Part shown: positions 10,573 to 20,788 of the stretch, one piece after another
Numbering within the stretch: the stretch's first letter is position 1
Layout: the number at the start of each line of letters is the position of its first letter
Source of the DNA: Oegoconia quadripuncta
Taxonomy: Eukaryota > Arthropoda > Insecta > Lepidoptera > Autostichidae
Direction of reading: 5' to 3'
DNA: 64,000 nucleotides
NCBI GenBank assembly: GCA_949316235.1
Contig: OX438758.1
Span: 4,063,731-4,127,730, forward strand
Translations under genes and position numbers: made by a program
The notes under the pieces: generated by a model
What the model saw: only the letters and a program-made list of their open reading frames with translations
Databases searched by the model: none
Told to the model about the DNA's origin: nothing

Positions 10573-12692
10573 CAGGGCGTCCCAAAGTTATGGGACATGA
10601 AGGGGAAGTACCTTAAATATTGTAGATAGTGAATTTTGCTCAAAGAAGACTTTATGTTATTTTTAAAAGTTAGTAATTCTGCATTCATAGATTTTCTAAA
10701 AATTACTTGCTTCGGCTGGGAATCGAACCGACTTAAATGTGAAAAAAAAAACACCCTACTTTTATGATGCCAATCGAAAGAATAGCTAAAAAATTATAAC
10801 TCTGCCTAAGTAACATAGTATTTTAAAAGAAAGGAACAACATAAAATGATTGAGTCAAATTTCAAGAAAGTTATTTATTGCCGACGACGTTCGAAAAGTA
10901 GCGATATTATCATTCCAAAGATAGCATTGATTATTCGTAAATAAGTACCCACTTCATAAAATAGGTACTAACATAGTTTTCCTTATTATAAGTGCACGTG
11001 TAGATGAAATGATAAAACTTGTATTTCAATACGTCCTCTGTAAGCTAGACAGAAGGCAAATTAAAAACAAAAATAAATAATTTATAATTTGAAAATGGAA
11101 CAGTTTATGACAGCGTTTGTTTGAATGCATACTTTTTAAGATATTTTAAAAAGAAGTGATATTTTTAAATGTTGTTCTTAAATTTGAAAATGGAACAGTA
11201 TGTGCGAGCGTTTGTTTTTCGGATATTGATCTGTTTAGTCTCAATTCACTTACACAAGTGTTATTGTGTTAATTTATTGCGAACATGGCATATCAAGTAA
11301 GTTTTGATCTAATGGAAGCATATTTTTTGAACGATAAAGATATCTCTAGAAGTTTGCGGTGGTATGGCGTAAAATATCCTGATAGACAAATACCGTCTCG
11401 TAAAGTTTTGAAAAGGCTTGTGAACAATTTGAAAACTCTGGGACGTTTCGATAAACGCCCAAGAGAACCACAGCAAGAAAACCATACGATCAACGACGAA
11501 GAACTTGGTATTTTAATTTACTTTTCGGCTTTTCCGAAAGCATCGGTGAGAGAAGGAGAACATGAAATTGGAGTTTCAAAAAGTAAAATACACCGTGTAT
11601 TAAAAAAACACGGTTTTAAGAGTTATGTTGAAGGACGATTGGTTCAAAAATTACTTCCGGGCGATACAGAAAGGAGAAAAAATTTCTGTCTTGATATCCA
11701 GGCACGATTGCTCGAAGATCCAAATTTTTTGGATAATATTATTTGGACAGACGAATCTAACTTTAGCAATAACGGTATGTATAACCGCAACAATAATCGT
11801 ATTTGGTCTAAAGAAAATCCCCTACGAGTGACTGAAACTAATAACCAAGTGCGTTTTTCACTCAACTGTTGGTGCGGACTTTTAAAAAACCGGGTTTTCT
11901 TAATCCATTTTTACCAAGAAACCTTGAACACAGAAAAGTATTTAGGAATACTTCAAATTTTAAGGGATAAGATAAGAAACCATTCCGCGGCGGAGCAAGA
12001 AAACTTAATTTTCCAACAAGATGGAGCTCCGGCTCATAATAGTCGGAGAGCAGCAGATTTTCTAAATGAATGTTTTCCTACATGGATTGGTACAAATGGA
12101 CCGATTAGATGGCCGGCCAGATCCCCGGACCTCACACCATTAGATTTCTTCTTTTGGGGATACGTGAAAGATATGCTATACAAAAAGCGATACGAGAACG
12201 TAGGCGAGTTGCAAACAGAATTGTGCCATATCACATCGAGTGTTCACCATAAAATGATTAGAAAATCAACAGGCAGCGGGCTCATTAAAAGATTGGCGAT
12301 TTGCGTAAGACAAGAGGGATCACATTTTGAGCATTTAATTAATTAATTTACAAAAAAATACCTACTTAATTGACTACGGCAGTTTCATGTATGTTTTTTA
12401 TTTGATTAAAATGATTAATTTCACGTTGTTCCTTTCTTTTAAAATACTATGTTACTTAGGCAGAGTTATTATTTTTTAGCTATTCTTTCGATTGGCATCA
12501 TAAAAGTAGGGTGTTTTTTTTTTCACATTTGAGTCGGTTCGATTCCCAGCCGAAGCAAATAATTTTTAGAAAATCTATGAATGCAGAATTACTAACTTTT
12601 AAAAATAACATAAAGTCTTCTTTGAGCAAAATTCACTATCTACGATATTTAAGGTACTTCCCCTTCATGTCCCATAACTTTGGGACGCCCTG
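10573..12692 (+). mobile_element. Complete Tc1/mariner-superfamily transposon with ~270-bp TIRs
   Basis: The left end 'cagggcgtcccaaagttatg' is matched by the inverted right end 'cataactttgggacgccctg', flanked on both sides by TA (10571-10572 and 12693-12694), the target duplication of this superfamily. The inverted repeats extend about 270 bases each (to about 10842 and from about 12424), with a few mismatches by eye, which is long for the group. Between them sits one intact transposase gene. Total length is 2120 bases. All parts needed for movement appear present, so the copy may be young or still functional. Confidence 0.93.
11285..12346 (+). CDS. Tc1/mariner-superfamily transposase, DD40D-type
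   Basis: Cut-and-paste transposase of 353 residues in a single intact frame, starting at the ATG of 11285. The N-terminal ~110 residues look like paired helix-turn-helix DNA-binding domains ('VSKSKIHRVLKKHG'). The DDE catalytic domain shows the first Asp in 'WTDESNF' (about residue 156), the second in 'QQDGAPAH' (about 246) and the third in 'WPARSPDLTPLDFFFWG' (about 287). The spacing between second and third is 40 residues, not the 34 of classical mariners or 34E of Tc1. The protein ends 'QEGSHFEHLIN'. It sits alone between long TIRs. Its third-Asp and C-terminal motifs closely match the transposase at 57871-58959, so both belong to one lineage. Nuclear action is inferred from the family. 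Confidence 0.92.
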   Translation: MAYQVSFDLMEAYFLNDKDISRSLRWYGVKYPDRQIPSRKVLKRLVNNLKTLGRFDKRPREPQQENHTINDEELGILIYFSAFPKASVREGEHEIGVSKSKIHRVLKKHGFKSYVEGRLVQKLLPGDTERRKNFCLDIQARLLEDPNFLDNIIWTDESNFSNNGMYNRNNNRIWSKENPLRVTETNNQVRFSLNCWCGLLKNRVFLIHFYQETLNTEKYLGILQILRDKIRNHSAAEQENLIFQQDGAPAHNSRRAADFLNECFPTWIGTNGPIRWPARSPDLTPLDFFFWGYVKDMLYKKRYENVGELQTELCHITSSVHHKMIRKSTGSGLIKRLAICVRQEGSHFEHLIN

Positions 12693-12694
12693 TA

Positions 12695-14400
12695 TAATCT
12701 AACACAAATCGTTAAAGAAAGAACATGGTACGAAAGTGATGTGATACACCTGTCTTAACTAACATCACTGTATTTTGGGTGAACCTACTGACCTCTAAGA
12801 TACAGGTAATTACTACCTAGTTTAGAGCTCAGCAGTCCAACCTTGCCTACTTGTTAAAGGATGTATCCAATAGATTTCTTTTTTCTCTATAGATCTGTAT
12901 AAAATGATGTATGGAACTGTATAAAATGACGATGTAGCTGTTTATTGAAAAAAAATAAAAAATAAAATAAAGTGTATTTGTATTGTACATTTTTTGATAG
13001 AAATTTTCTTCTAAAAAAAGTTGGCAACCCTACATTAATCTTCTGCAAAAAACTCACGTATACATCCATTATTTCTCTCCGTATGTCTTTGTTTACGTTG
13101 CCATTAATTTTCACTAAAAACTATTTTATGTTACCAAGCCCCATTACCTCACGACCTTGCTCGTCTATTAGGGTGACTAAGGACTCAACCCGGATTTACT
13201 TTGGGATACTTATTTATTAACTCAACAACTAGGTTTCCTCTTTAACCGAATCCCAAAAAGGAGGAGCATATGCTCGTCTGTATGTATTTTTTTTTATGTA
13301 ATGCCATAAATTATTTAAATTTGTATTTGAGATATTTAGCTTCTAAAACTATATTTGCGTCTAGTCTACCAGGACGATATCCGATCATCATCTGTTTGGT
13401 AAAACTTGTCGGGGGTAATCTATATTTTTAATTTATAGTTATGGAAGGTGACGATGCCTTTGTCTGTGTCACCACATCACTTAGTAGAAGGTGGCACAGG
13501 TTCGGCCCGTATGGGAGAGCGCCCAAGATGCTGACTGCCTTACCTTTCTGGATGGCAAGGCTTAATCGTTGCCTGAGATGTCGACCAGTCTAGTCGCCAG
13601 CACAATATACAATAATAGACTCCCGGGGCCCAAGGAACTAGAATCTCAACTACTTCTGTCAGCTAAAATTGATTGAGACGTGATCAATTATATTTAAAGA
13701 ACACTCATTATACATTGTGTGCATATTTAAGAATCCCCCATAATTCATTTCTCCTATATATAATGTATTATTATATTGTATTATTATTACCACTGTTTAC
13801 GTATATTTAATATTCATATATTTGCTTGTATAGAGTCTAACTATATCATCTGCTAATCCTGTAACGCTTCTTACATAAATTAAATATCATATAAAATGTA
13901 GATACTATTTCCCAAACAAATATTTTGCTATGTTTCTGTGTCTGTGGAGACTATTTTTGTCGATGCAATGACTATTTTGTTCTACTTTACATTATAATTT
14001 AACGACTGTCAGTTTCCCGACAAATAAATAAATTAATTAAAAAACTCGAAAAGGAATTAAATTATATTGGGGCCCAATGCCCCATGAATACTAAGGTCAA
14101 AACAGTCAAAGCTTACATTATTTCTAAGTTTAAACAGTATTTCACGCTGAAACATTTTTGGAACTTGTCAGGCTGATGTCCGCTCATGCTGTCACCTCTG
14201 ATTTAGTAGGCTAATGGCGAATTCACAAAATACGATTCCTAACGACAATCACTTTCAAAATATGCACTATACTACATATTTGTATGTAATTATGTAAAAG
14301 TCCAAAAATTTCGTAAGTGTGCCCGTCCATAACCGACTTTTTAAGGGACCGGTAAAAAAATTTTTTCACCGATTTTGTGACCGATTTTATGTAGGACGTG
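12695..14400. other. No recognisable gene
   Basis: Anonymous AT-rich DNA. The part 13440-13620 is less AT-rich ('ggttcggcccgtatgggagag') and may be a decayed retroelement piece, because a related string of words occurs near 26990-27070, but no reading frame survives. Confidence 0.5.
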
Positions 14401-14504
14401 GGCGTTGAGACATTGTAATCCGTACGTTCCATTTTTCTCCTACAAAAAATTGGTCACCGGTTATCGGCTGTGGGCGGGCAGCCTGAAGTATGGCCACCAA
14501 CCCG

Positions 14505-14840
14505 GTTTTACAACCTCTCTCAAAACCAATCTCAATACAAGTCTTGAGGCTATATCACCCGAGATGCGTCTTAAGAAGTTGACGCTATCTCAAGCTCCGT
14601 GCTAATTTATAAACCAATTTCGAGGTCTACTCAGCTGAGATCACTTCCCAAGTATTCGCCTCAGCGGCGAATGAATGATAGTCTTGAGTTCCGTTTATTA
14701 ATATGTGAAACTCTCAAGTGAGTACTGCTTGAGTTTCGGGTTTCGGGTCTCAAGTTAGATTTATTAATCAACACGTTTACTTGAGACCAGTCACAAGACT
14801 GTTCTCAATCTTGAGAATGGTTTATTAATACGGGGCTAAG
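14505..14840. repeat. Repeat with recurring TTTATTAAT words
   Basis: Contains 'ccgtttattaatatg', 'atttattaatcaac' and 'ggtttattaatacgg' interspersed with 'ctcaag' and 'cttgag' words that can pair with each other. A related short piece is at about 26245-26310 ('cgtatttattaaccgttctc'). I read it as a non-autonomous DNA element, but termini are not clear. Confidence 0.35.
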
Positions 14841-15214
14841 TTTTGTCTTGCTTTATCTCGCTTGCTCTCAGCTCGGGTCGGATAATCTGAACGCACCTTT
14901 ATGCCAAAAGCCACGAGACGGACAGAAATCTTGATACATGCTGGGGCTAACACACGCACCCACTAACGACCTAAGTTTACTCGCCTAACTCACGGAAATC
15001 TTTGAAGCTTAATAATAATATTAATAACTATTTGGGATCGTATTACCATAATAATCGAGCTGAAACTATTTTGAAACTTGTAGATTTGAAATTAGTTTTC
15101 AACCTAAGATTTCGTGATAAGTTGCTCACATTATCGTGTTAATAAACTGTCCTGGGCGTCGAACCTGTGACCTTAGTAACTTTAAGAGGGCTTATTCCGT
15201 TCAGTGGCGTCCTC

Positions 15215-15545
15215 ATTGGATAACTAATATTATACATGTGAAAGTTTAGATGTTTGTGCTCAATCACGGCGACACGGATGAACGGATTTGGATTAAATTT
15301 GGTACATAAGTAGAACATACCCTAGATTAAAACATAGGATATTTTATTTCCCGATAAAGTGAGTAGTTCCTGCGGCATAAACAAATACTAATGTAACTAA
15401 TATTATAAAGACGATAGTATGGATGTTTGTTTATTAGTTTATATGTTGTATATTTATTACCCAATCATGGCGACACGGATGAACGGATTTGGATTAAATT
15501 TGGTACATAAGTAGAACATACCCTAGATATGATAAAACATAGGAT
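15215..15545 (-). repeat. Dispersed repeat family D, two tandem minus-strand copies
   Basis: Two copies of the block 'cggcgacacggatgaacgga' plus 'ggtacataagtagaacatac' occur at 15266-15345 and 15467-15545, both inverted relative to copies at 60-330 and 24535-24718. A family A SINE begins right after at 15555. Confidence 0.65.
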
Positions 15546-15554
15546 ATTATTTAA

Positions 15555-15765
15555 CGACCAATTGGTGTAGTGGATAGTAACCCCGTCAGCGAAACCAACT
15601 GTTGCGGGTTCGAATCCCGCGAGAGTATATGTTTGTGTGATGAATACGAACATTTATTCCCGAGTCATGGATGTTTATATAAATATTTATGTATCCATAG
15701 CACAAGCTTTGGTTAGTTTGGGACTAGATGATTGGTGTAAGTGTCCGATATATTTATTTATTTTT
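15555..15765 (+). repeat. SINE family A (variant with GTCAGCGAAACCAA head)
   Basis: Complete tRNA-like head with A box 'tggtgtagtgg' and B box 'ggttcgaatcc'. The body is 'ttcccgagtcatggatg', 'agtttgggactagatgattg' and the end 'aagtgtccga', followed by a TTTATT-rich tail. This head variant is shared with 7620-7783 and 45832-46052. Confidence 0.85.
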
Positions 15766-16170
15766 TATCCCGATATAGTAAGTAGTTCCCGCGAGATGTA
15801 GTACAGGAACAGGTGAGTAGAACAGAAGTTAGTATCAACAATTAAATCTAAGTACTACCTTTTAGGAACTATTTAGGAGTTGTATCTAGCCATCTAGCTC
15901 CTCTATCTATCCTCTCTTCGTTTCATACTTGCATTAATTACTGTGTGCTTAGTTACGTACTATTCTATTTAATTAGTATAAATTCAAATATTGGTATATA
16001 TTATATGTATTATTTTTTATATAATTATGTATGTATTATTATGTATATATTATTATGTATATATTATGTATGTGTTTTTGTATGTATTCAATTAACGTAT
16101 GTATTTATATGGGTGATTTATTTATTTTATTAAACTTAGTTTACTGTGCACGCTACCTACATGTCATGTG

Positions 16171-16320
16171 CATAATGCTTCCTAACCCAAAGGTTGCCTG
16201 GAAGAGATCGCTTTTAGTGATAAGGCCGCCAAATTGTACTATCCCTTTTTCTTGTTTCTTTTTATGCTTCTTTTTGTTGTACAATAAAGAATATTTTGTT
16301 GTTGTTGTTGTTGTTATTTA
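16171..16320 (+). repeat. LINE 3' end with GTT-repeat tail
   Basis: Reads 'gttgcctggaagagatcgct', 'tagtgataaggccgcc' and 'gtacaataaagaatat', ending in (GTT)n at 16300-16316. It contains a polyadenylation-like AATAAA. The same sequence is inverted at 1430-1600 and 16371-16850. No coding part remains. Confidence 0.65.
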
Positions 16321-16370
16321 GGTACATGCGATTTGCAATGCCTGTAATTGTATAAATTATTAAAAAATAT

Positions 16371-16850
16371 CACAATACAATACAATACAAATACATTTTA
16401 TTGCACAACAGAAAAGAAAATACAGTTTCAGAAAAGTGGTAAGAACAGAATGTACAATTCAAATCAAAAATGCTTTTTTTTGTAGTTACACAGGGTACAC
16501 TTAAAATAGTCAGATTTTACATTTTTAAAGGTACTGCTTGTTCAAAAGGCAATTTTCCCCTGAGAAGAACAAGGAAGAAACTCGAGGGGTTGCTCTTAAA
16601 AAAAAGGTTTTTATATTACAAAATTATTAATTATTATTTAATATTATAATATTTCATTATTAATTGTGAAGTAGCCTGGTTATGCGAATATGTCCATGAA
16701 TGTTTATAATCTAGATAATCTGATATTTTATAATATGCTTTCTTAAGTTTAATAAGTTTCTGTATTATAGTATCTTTTTTATTGAAATTTGGTACAAATT
16801 GGCGACCTTATCACTAAAAGCGATCTCTTCCAGGAAACCTTTCACTAGAT
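16371..16850 (-). repeat. LINE 3' end, split by a second LINE fragment
   Basis: The outer element is the inverted tail family of 16171-16320: 16371-16455 ('attttattgcacaacag') and 16791-16850 ('ttatcactaaaagcgatctc'). Between them, 16456-16790 is the inverted 3' UTR family of 6870-7180. 'GTACAA' borders both sides of the insert and may be its target duplication. Confidence 0.6.
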
Positions 16851-16935
16851 AGGATACAAAATTATATTCTGCCACTCACCTTTATACCTTGTAATCTTGC
16901 ATAAGTAACCGATATTATTGAAATAAAGGTCACTA

Positions 16936-17112
16936 TCGATTGTACAAAGAATTATATCGTATGGAACTAAGCAAAGCTTGTGCTATGGATACCAGATAAC
17001 GAATAAACATACAAAAATTTTTAAATAAACATCCACGACTCGGGAATAAATGTTCGTATTCATCACACAAACATTTACCCCTCGCGGGATTCGAACCCGC
17101 AACCGTTGGTTT
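16936..17112 (-). repeat. SINE family A, 5'-truncated
   Basis: Inverted copy. The B box is present as 'ggattcgaacccgc' at 17088-17101, but the head stops at 'accgttggttt', so the A-box half is missing. After it, 17112-17280 is rich in short palindromic words related to 'tatcgata'. Confidence 0.75.
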
Positions 17113-17379
17113 GTACAATACTATTGATAGTATCGACAGTACCGATAGTTTATGCAATATTAAATAGCTATATCATCGAGACTTTCGATGGAATTGTTGC
17201 TTGCTCGATACAATTGCTGTAAATAAGAGATCGATACTACCAATGCTATCGATAATATATATGACATTTTTAGATCATTTTTTTTATGCCTAACGGGTTA
17301 GTACTTCACCTAAATCACACCTTGATGTTAAATATCAAACAAAGCTGATCAATAAAAGTATGCTGAAATAATATAATAT

Positions 17380-17611
17380 TTCTTTTTATGCACAACGGGT
17401 TAGGACTTGACCTCAGTCACACCTGATGTTAAGTGAAGATGAGGCCGAAGGTGGAAGCGTAGTGACCCGGAAACCTCATCTAATTTGAGGGTGCGTATCT
17501 TATCTCTGACATCCGGAACACAACAATGCTATCAACATTTCTGTATGGCGGCAGACCTTAGTGGTGGTAGCTAACCCGGCGAACATTCAAATTGCCCAAC
17601 CACAATCAAGA
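17380..17611 (-). repeat. SINE family B, truncated
   Basis: Inverted copy beginning with 'tttttatgcacaacggg' and running to 'gcccaaccacaatc'. The tRNA-like head is missing. A separate shorter piece of the same family lies at 17278-17335. Confidence 0.7.
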
Positions 17612-18118
17612 TTAAACCTATCGATAATAGACTTATCGATTTTTCGGCAACACTAGCCTAAACGTAGCTAATACGTTTTAAAGAGACGAGCTACGCTATT
17701 CAATCCTTACGTTCGGTCTGCTAATATTTAATAATAATAATAAATAAATATCCTTAGACATACACACAGCGCCATCTAGTTCCACAGTAAGCAACTATAT
17801 GCTTGTGTTGTGGATACCAGATGGTTGATATAATACATAAGGGATCTTATTGGCCGATGGCGAGTAGCCTGACATGGGGGGCTCCTCTGCGTGTCCCTCT
17901 GATTAGCAGAGGGCACAGCGGATGGAGCAGGGAGACGCTCCTCTCCTAGTGGGGGAGTAAGGGCGGGCTTGGTGTGCACTCGCACTGCCACCGAGCAGGC
18001 GGGGGAGGAATTTCCTACCCCTTGCCACCGCCGGGCTCGTAATCCTGGACTGCAGTGTCGTGGTCATGTCTCGCGGCTGCGGACTGGGACCGAGGGTCTT
18101 GGCTTAACCGCCCGGACC

Positions 18119-20788
18119 ATGAGGAAGGAAACCTCTATAAAAACCAACCCAAGTTTCGGCGCTGGGGCACGCGGCGCCGAATGCCCCCGTCGTTCTACTT
18201 TCGAAGATCCTTCGGAGGTGGAACGACGGGGGAAGGTGGAGGGTATATTCCATCACGAGCGGCCACCCTGGGGTACCGCCCGACCCCCCAGGCGTAATAG
18301 GGTTACCCGGGTGCAGAGGGCACCGCCCGGGTGGACTTTCCCTTCCCTCCTACTCGTGGGAATCAAAATCCAGATGCGCATTTTTAAATCCCCCCCCCAA
18401 AATAATACAAAAACCTTCGTCAGTAGGAACGTAGGTCGAACCCCGCCCACCAGGGGTTCAACATCAACATCTATGCAGAGGGAGGTAAAGGAGCCGGGCA
18501 GGGAAGGCGGGCATAGCCTCCTTAAGCCCTCCCACGAACCGACAGCACCGCAGGGCGTCCAGCCAGTCGTGCTGTCGGATTCCGAATGCTCAGCGTCGTC
18601 GCCGGCGCTACTGTTGTCGTCACCGGCCCCGGGGACTCCGCCCCGGAGCCGAGAACGGCAACAAGTGCTCGTAAGGCCGGCGACTAGGCTGGTGGATGAA
18701 GCGGCAGGGAGTGAGGAGTGTTTCTCTCCTCGGAGGGTCTTAGCTAGAGACCTTCCGTTGGATCTCCTCACTCCCGAACCGAGAGCAGAGTCGGCGCCGG
18801 AATTTCCGGCGAACTTGGACCAGGCCCGCAAAAGGCTGCGGGCGTCTGCGTCGCCGCGGTCAGATGAGTCGCCAAGCGGCTACTCATCCGATTCCAGACC
18901 GCCGGTGAGGCCCAAAACATCGGGGCCCGCCAAGCGACTAAAGAGAGGGCGCCCGCCAACGACGGGCCAATACGTGGGCCTGTCCAAGGCAAAAGCGGAG
19001 TACCTGGAGCTTAGGCGCCAGGAGCTCCTCCTGCAGGCCGAGGAGGAGGCGGTCGGGATGGTCCGCGAGGCAAGCAGCAGGAGACTTGCTCGTCTGGCGG
19101 ATTCATCCCCGACTATAAGCAGCGGCGCGGAGGGGGATGGTGTCAGCACTGCCGTAACCCTGAATAAACAGGTACAGGACAGTGTTGCAACCATCCTCCA
19201 TATAGCGACAAAGTCCGGCAATCTTAAGGGCACTTTCGTAAAAGCTCTTAAGATTGCCGCTGCCTCAATCCAGGAGGCAACCGCGGAGTTAGGGAGGAGA
19301 TCCGCCTCCGACGAGACCGCTCTGCTAGCGGCCGAAAATGCTCGCCTAAAGGCCGATATGGCCGAGCTCCGCAAGGAGATGGGCGAGCTGCGGACTAGCC
19401 TCGAGCGGTCTCGGGTGGAGGCGCAGGTGCGGGAGTTGTCCTCTCATCCAGGGAAGGACGACCTCGAGCGCACCATCATGGAGCGGGTTGGCACCATGAT
19501 GGGAGCAAGGCTCGAGGCCCTGGAGGACAGGCTGCTCCCCGCACAGCGGGTGCGGCCGCCGTTGGCGGCAGATAAGAGGGCGGCCATTCCACCTAGGCCG
19601 TCCTCATCAGGCGCGGTGGCCGCCGCTGCGCCCACCATCAGGCGCACACCGCCGCCACCGCCTGCCACACCAGCGGTACCCAAAGCCCCGGCACCAACCA
19701 TCCCGCCGGGGCAAAAGGGTAAAAAGGGGAAAAACAAGGGTCCGGCGAAGAAAGGGGTTGCCGGACCCTCAAAGCCTGCTCCGTTACGTGAGCCAAGACC
19801 ACTGCCACCTGCGCCGACGTCTATGGACGAAAGCTGGGTGGCGGTGGTGAACAAAAAGGTGAAACCCCGGACACAACGCTCCGGGGCTCAGATGGCGGCC
19901 GTCGGACCTCCCGCCCCCCCTTCAACAACATCGAAGGGAAAGGGGAAAAAGGGAGGACCAACAAAAAAGAAGGCGGCGGGACTGCGGGCTCCTCGCTCCG
20001 CTGCCGTAGTCTTGACCCTCCAGCCGGGGGCTCAGGAAAAGGGTGTGACGTACGGGACGGTGATGACTGAGGCAAAGTCGAAGATAGAGCTGGACAGCCT
20101 CGGTATCACCGGCTTGAGGTCGCGTACGGCGCGGACGGGGGCCCTAATCCTAGAGGTCCCTGGGGCCACGAGCGGCGGCAAGGCGGACTCCCTCGCAACC
20201 AAACTGAGGGAGGTCCTAGGTGAGGCCGATGTGCGAGTGTCCAGGCCCACGAAGTGCGCAGATTTGCGCATTTCGGGCCTGGACGAATCGGTCTCGCCCG
20301 AGGAGGTCGCCGCCGCGGTGGCCAAATCGGGGGGGTGTGCGGTCGAGGCGGTCAAGGCTGGCCAAATCGTCCGCACACCCTTCGCCCAGGGGACCTCCTG
20401 GGTGCAGTGCCCGGTGGCGGCCGCTAAGAAGGTGGCCGGGTCGCGCCTGTTGGTCGGCTGGGTCTCCGCCCAGGTGAAGTTAATGGAGACCCGGCCGACG
20501 AGGTGCTACCGCTGCCTCATGTTCGGTCACGTGAGGCAGGGGTGCACCTCTGCGATTGACCGCAGCGGCGAATGCTTCCGCTGCGGTCAAACAGGCCACC
20601 TGGCCAAGGAGTGCTCGGCCGCTCCTCGCTGCTCACTATGCGTGGCAGCGGGGAAGCCCGCTGAGCACCGGGCGGGGAGCAGGGCCTGCACGGGGGCGAT
20701 AGCCCCCAAACGTGCAGGCTCCAAGGCGGCCGGACGGACCCCGGCCGCCGTTGCTCCCACTAAGGACCCGGTAAATGCGGCCAAGTGA
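18119..20788 (+). CDS. R1-clade LINE ORF1 (Gag-like nucleic-acid-binding protein)
   Basis: Open from about 17969 without a stop. The first in-frame ATG is at 18119, giving about 889 residues; a second candidate start is at 18374. The upstream extension has no ATG. The middle is rich in Pro, Ser and Lys ('KGKKGKNKGPAKK') with a probable coiled coil ('ARLKADMAELRKEMGELR') around codons 450-480 of the long frame. The C-terminus carries three zinc knuckles: 'CYRCLMFGHVRQGC', 'CFRCGQTGHLAKEC', then a CX2C...H...C ending 'HRAGSRAC'. This protein is expected to package LINE RNA and guide it to the target. The stop TGA overlaps the ATG of ORF2 by one base (TGATG at 20786-20790), so ORF2 is probably made by termination-reinitiation. 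Confidence 0.88.
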   Translation: MRKETSIKTNPSFGAGARGAECPRRSTFEDPSEVERRGKVEGIFHHERPPWGTARPPRRNRVTRVQRAPPGWTFPSLLLVGIKIQMRIFKSPPQNNTKTFVSRNVGRTPPTRGSTSTSMQREVKEPGREGGHSLLKPSHEPTAPQGVQPVVLSDSECSASSPALLLSSPAPGTPPRSRERQQVLVRPATRLVDEAAGSEECFSPRRVLARDLPLDLLTPEPRAESAPEFPANLDQARKRLRASASPRSDESPSGYSSDSRPPVRPKTSGPAKRLKRGRPPTTGQYVGLSKAKAEYLELRRQELLLQAEEEAVGMVREASSRRLARLADSSPTISSGAEGDGVSTAVTLNKQVQDSVATILHIATKSGNLKGTFVKALKIAAASIQEATAELGRRSASDETALLAAENARLKADMAELRKEMGELRTSLERSRVEAQVRELSSHPGKDDLERTIMERVGTMMGARLEALEDRLLPAQRVRPPLAADKRAAIPPRPSSSGAVAAAAPTIRRTPPPPPATPAVPKAPAPTIPPGQKGKKGKNKGPAKKGVAGPSKPAPLREPRPLPPAPTSMDESWVAVVNKKVKPRTQRSGAQMAAVGPPAPPSTTSKGKGKKGGPTKKKAAGLRAPRSAAVVLTLQPGAQEKGVTYGTVMTEAKSKIELDSLGITGLRSRTARTGALILEVPGATSGGKADSLATKLREVLGEADVRVSRPTKCADLRISGLDESVSPEEVAAAVAKSGGCAVEAVKAGQIVRTPFAQGTSWVQCPVAAAKKVAGSRLLVGWVSAQVKLMETRPTRCYRCLMFGHVRQGCTSAIDRSGECFRCGQTGHLAKECSAAPRCSLCVAAGKPAEHRAGSRACTGAIAPKRAGSKAAGRTPAAVAPTKDPVNAAK

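Noticed and set aside
15945..16321. Two overlapping Tyr/Ile-rich small proteins
   Set aside because: AT-rich low-complexity translation that ends in a LINE 3' tail with a GTT repeat; no gene features.
18253..19374. Long minus-strand frames inside the R1-clade LINE
   Set aside because: They are shadows of GC-rich ORF1 on the opposite strand. The plus-strand frame has zinc knuckles and the expected position; the minus frames have no motifs. The same applies to minus frames over 20904-24126.
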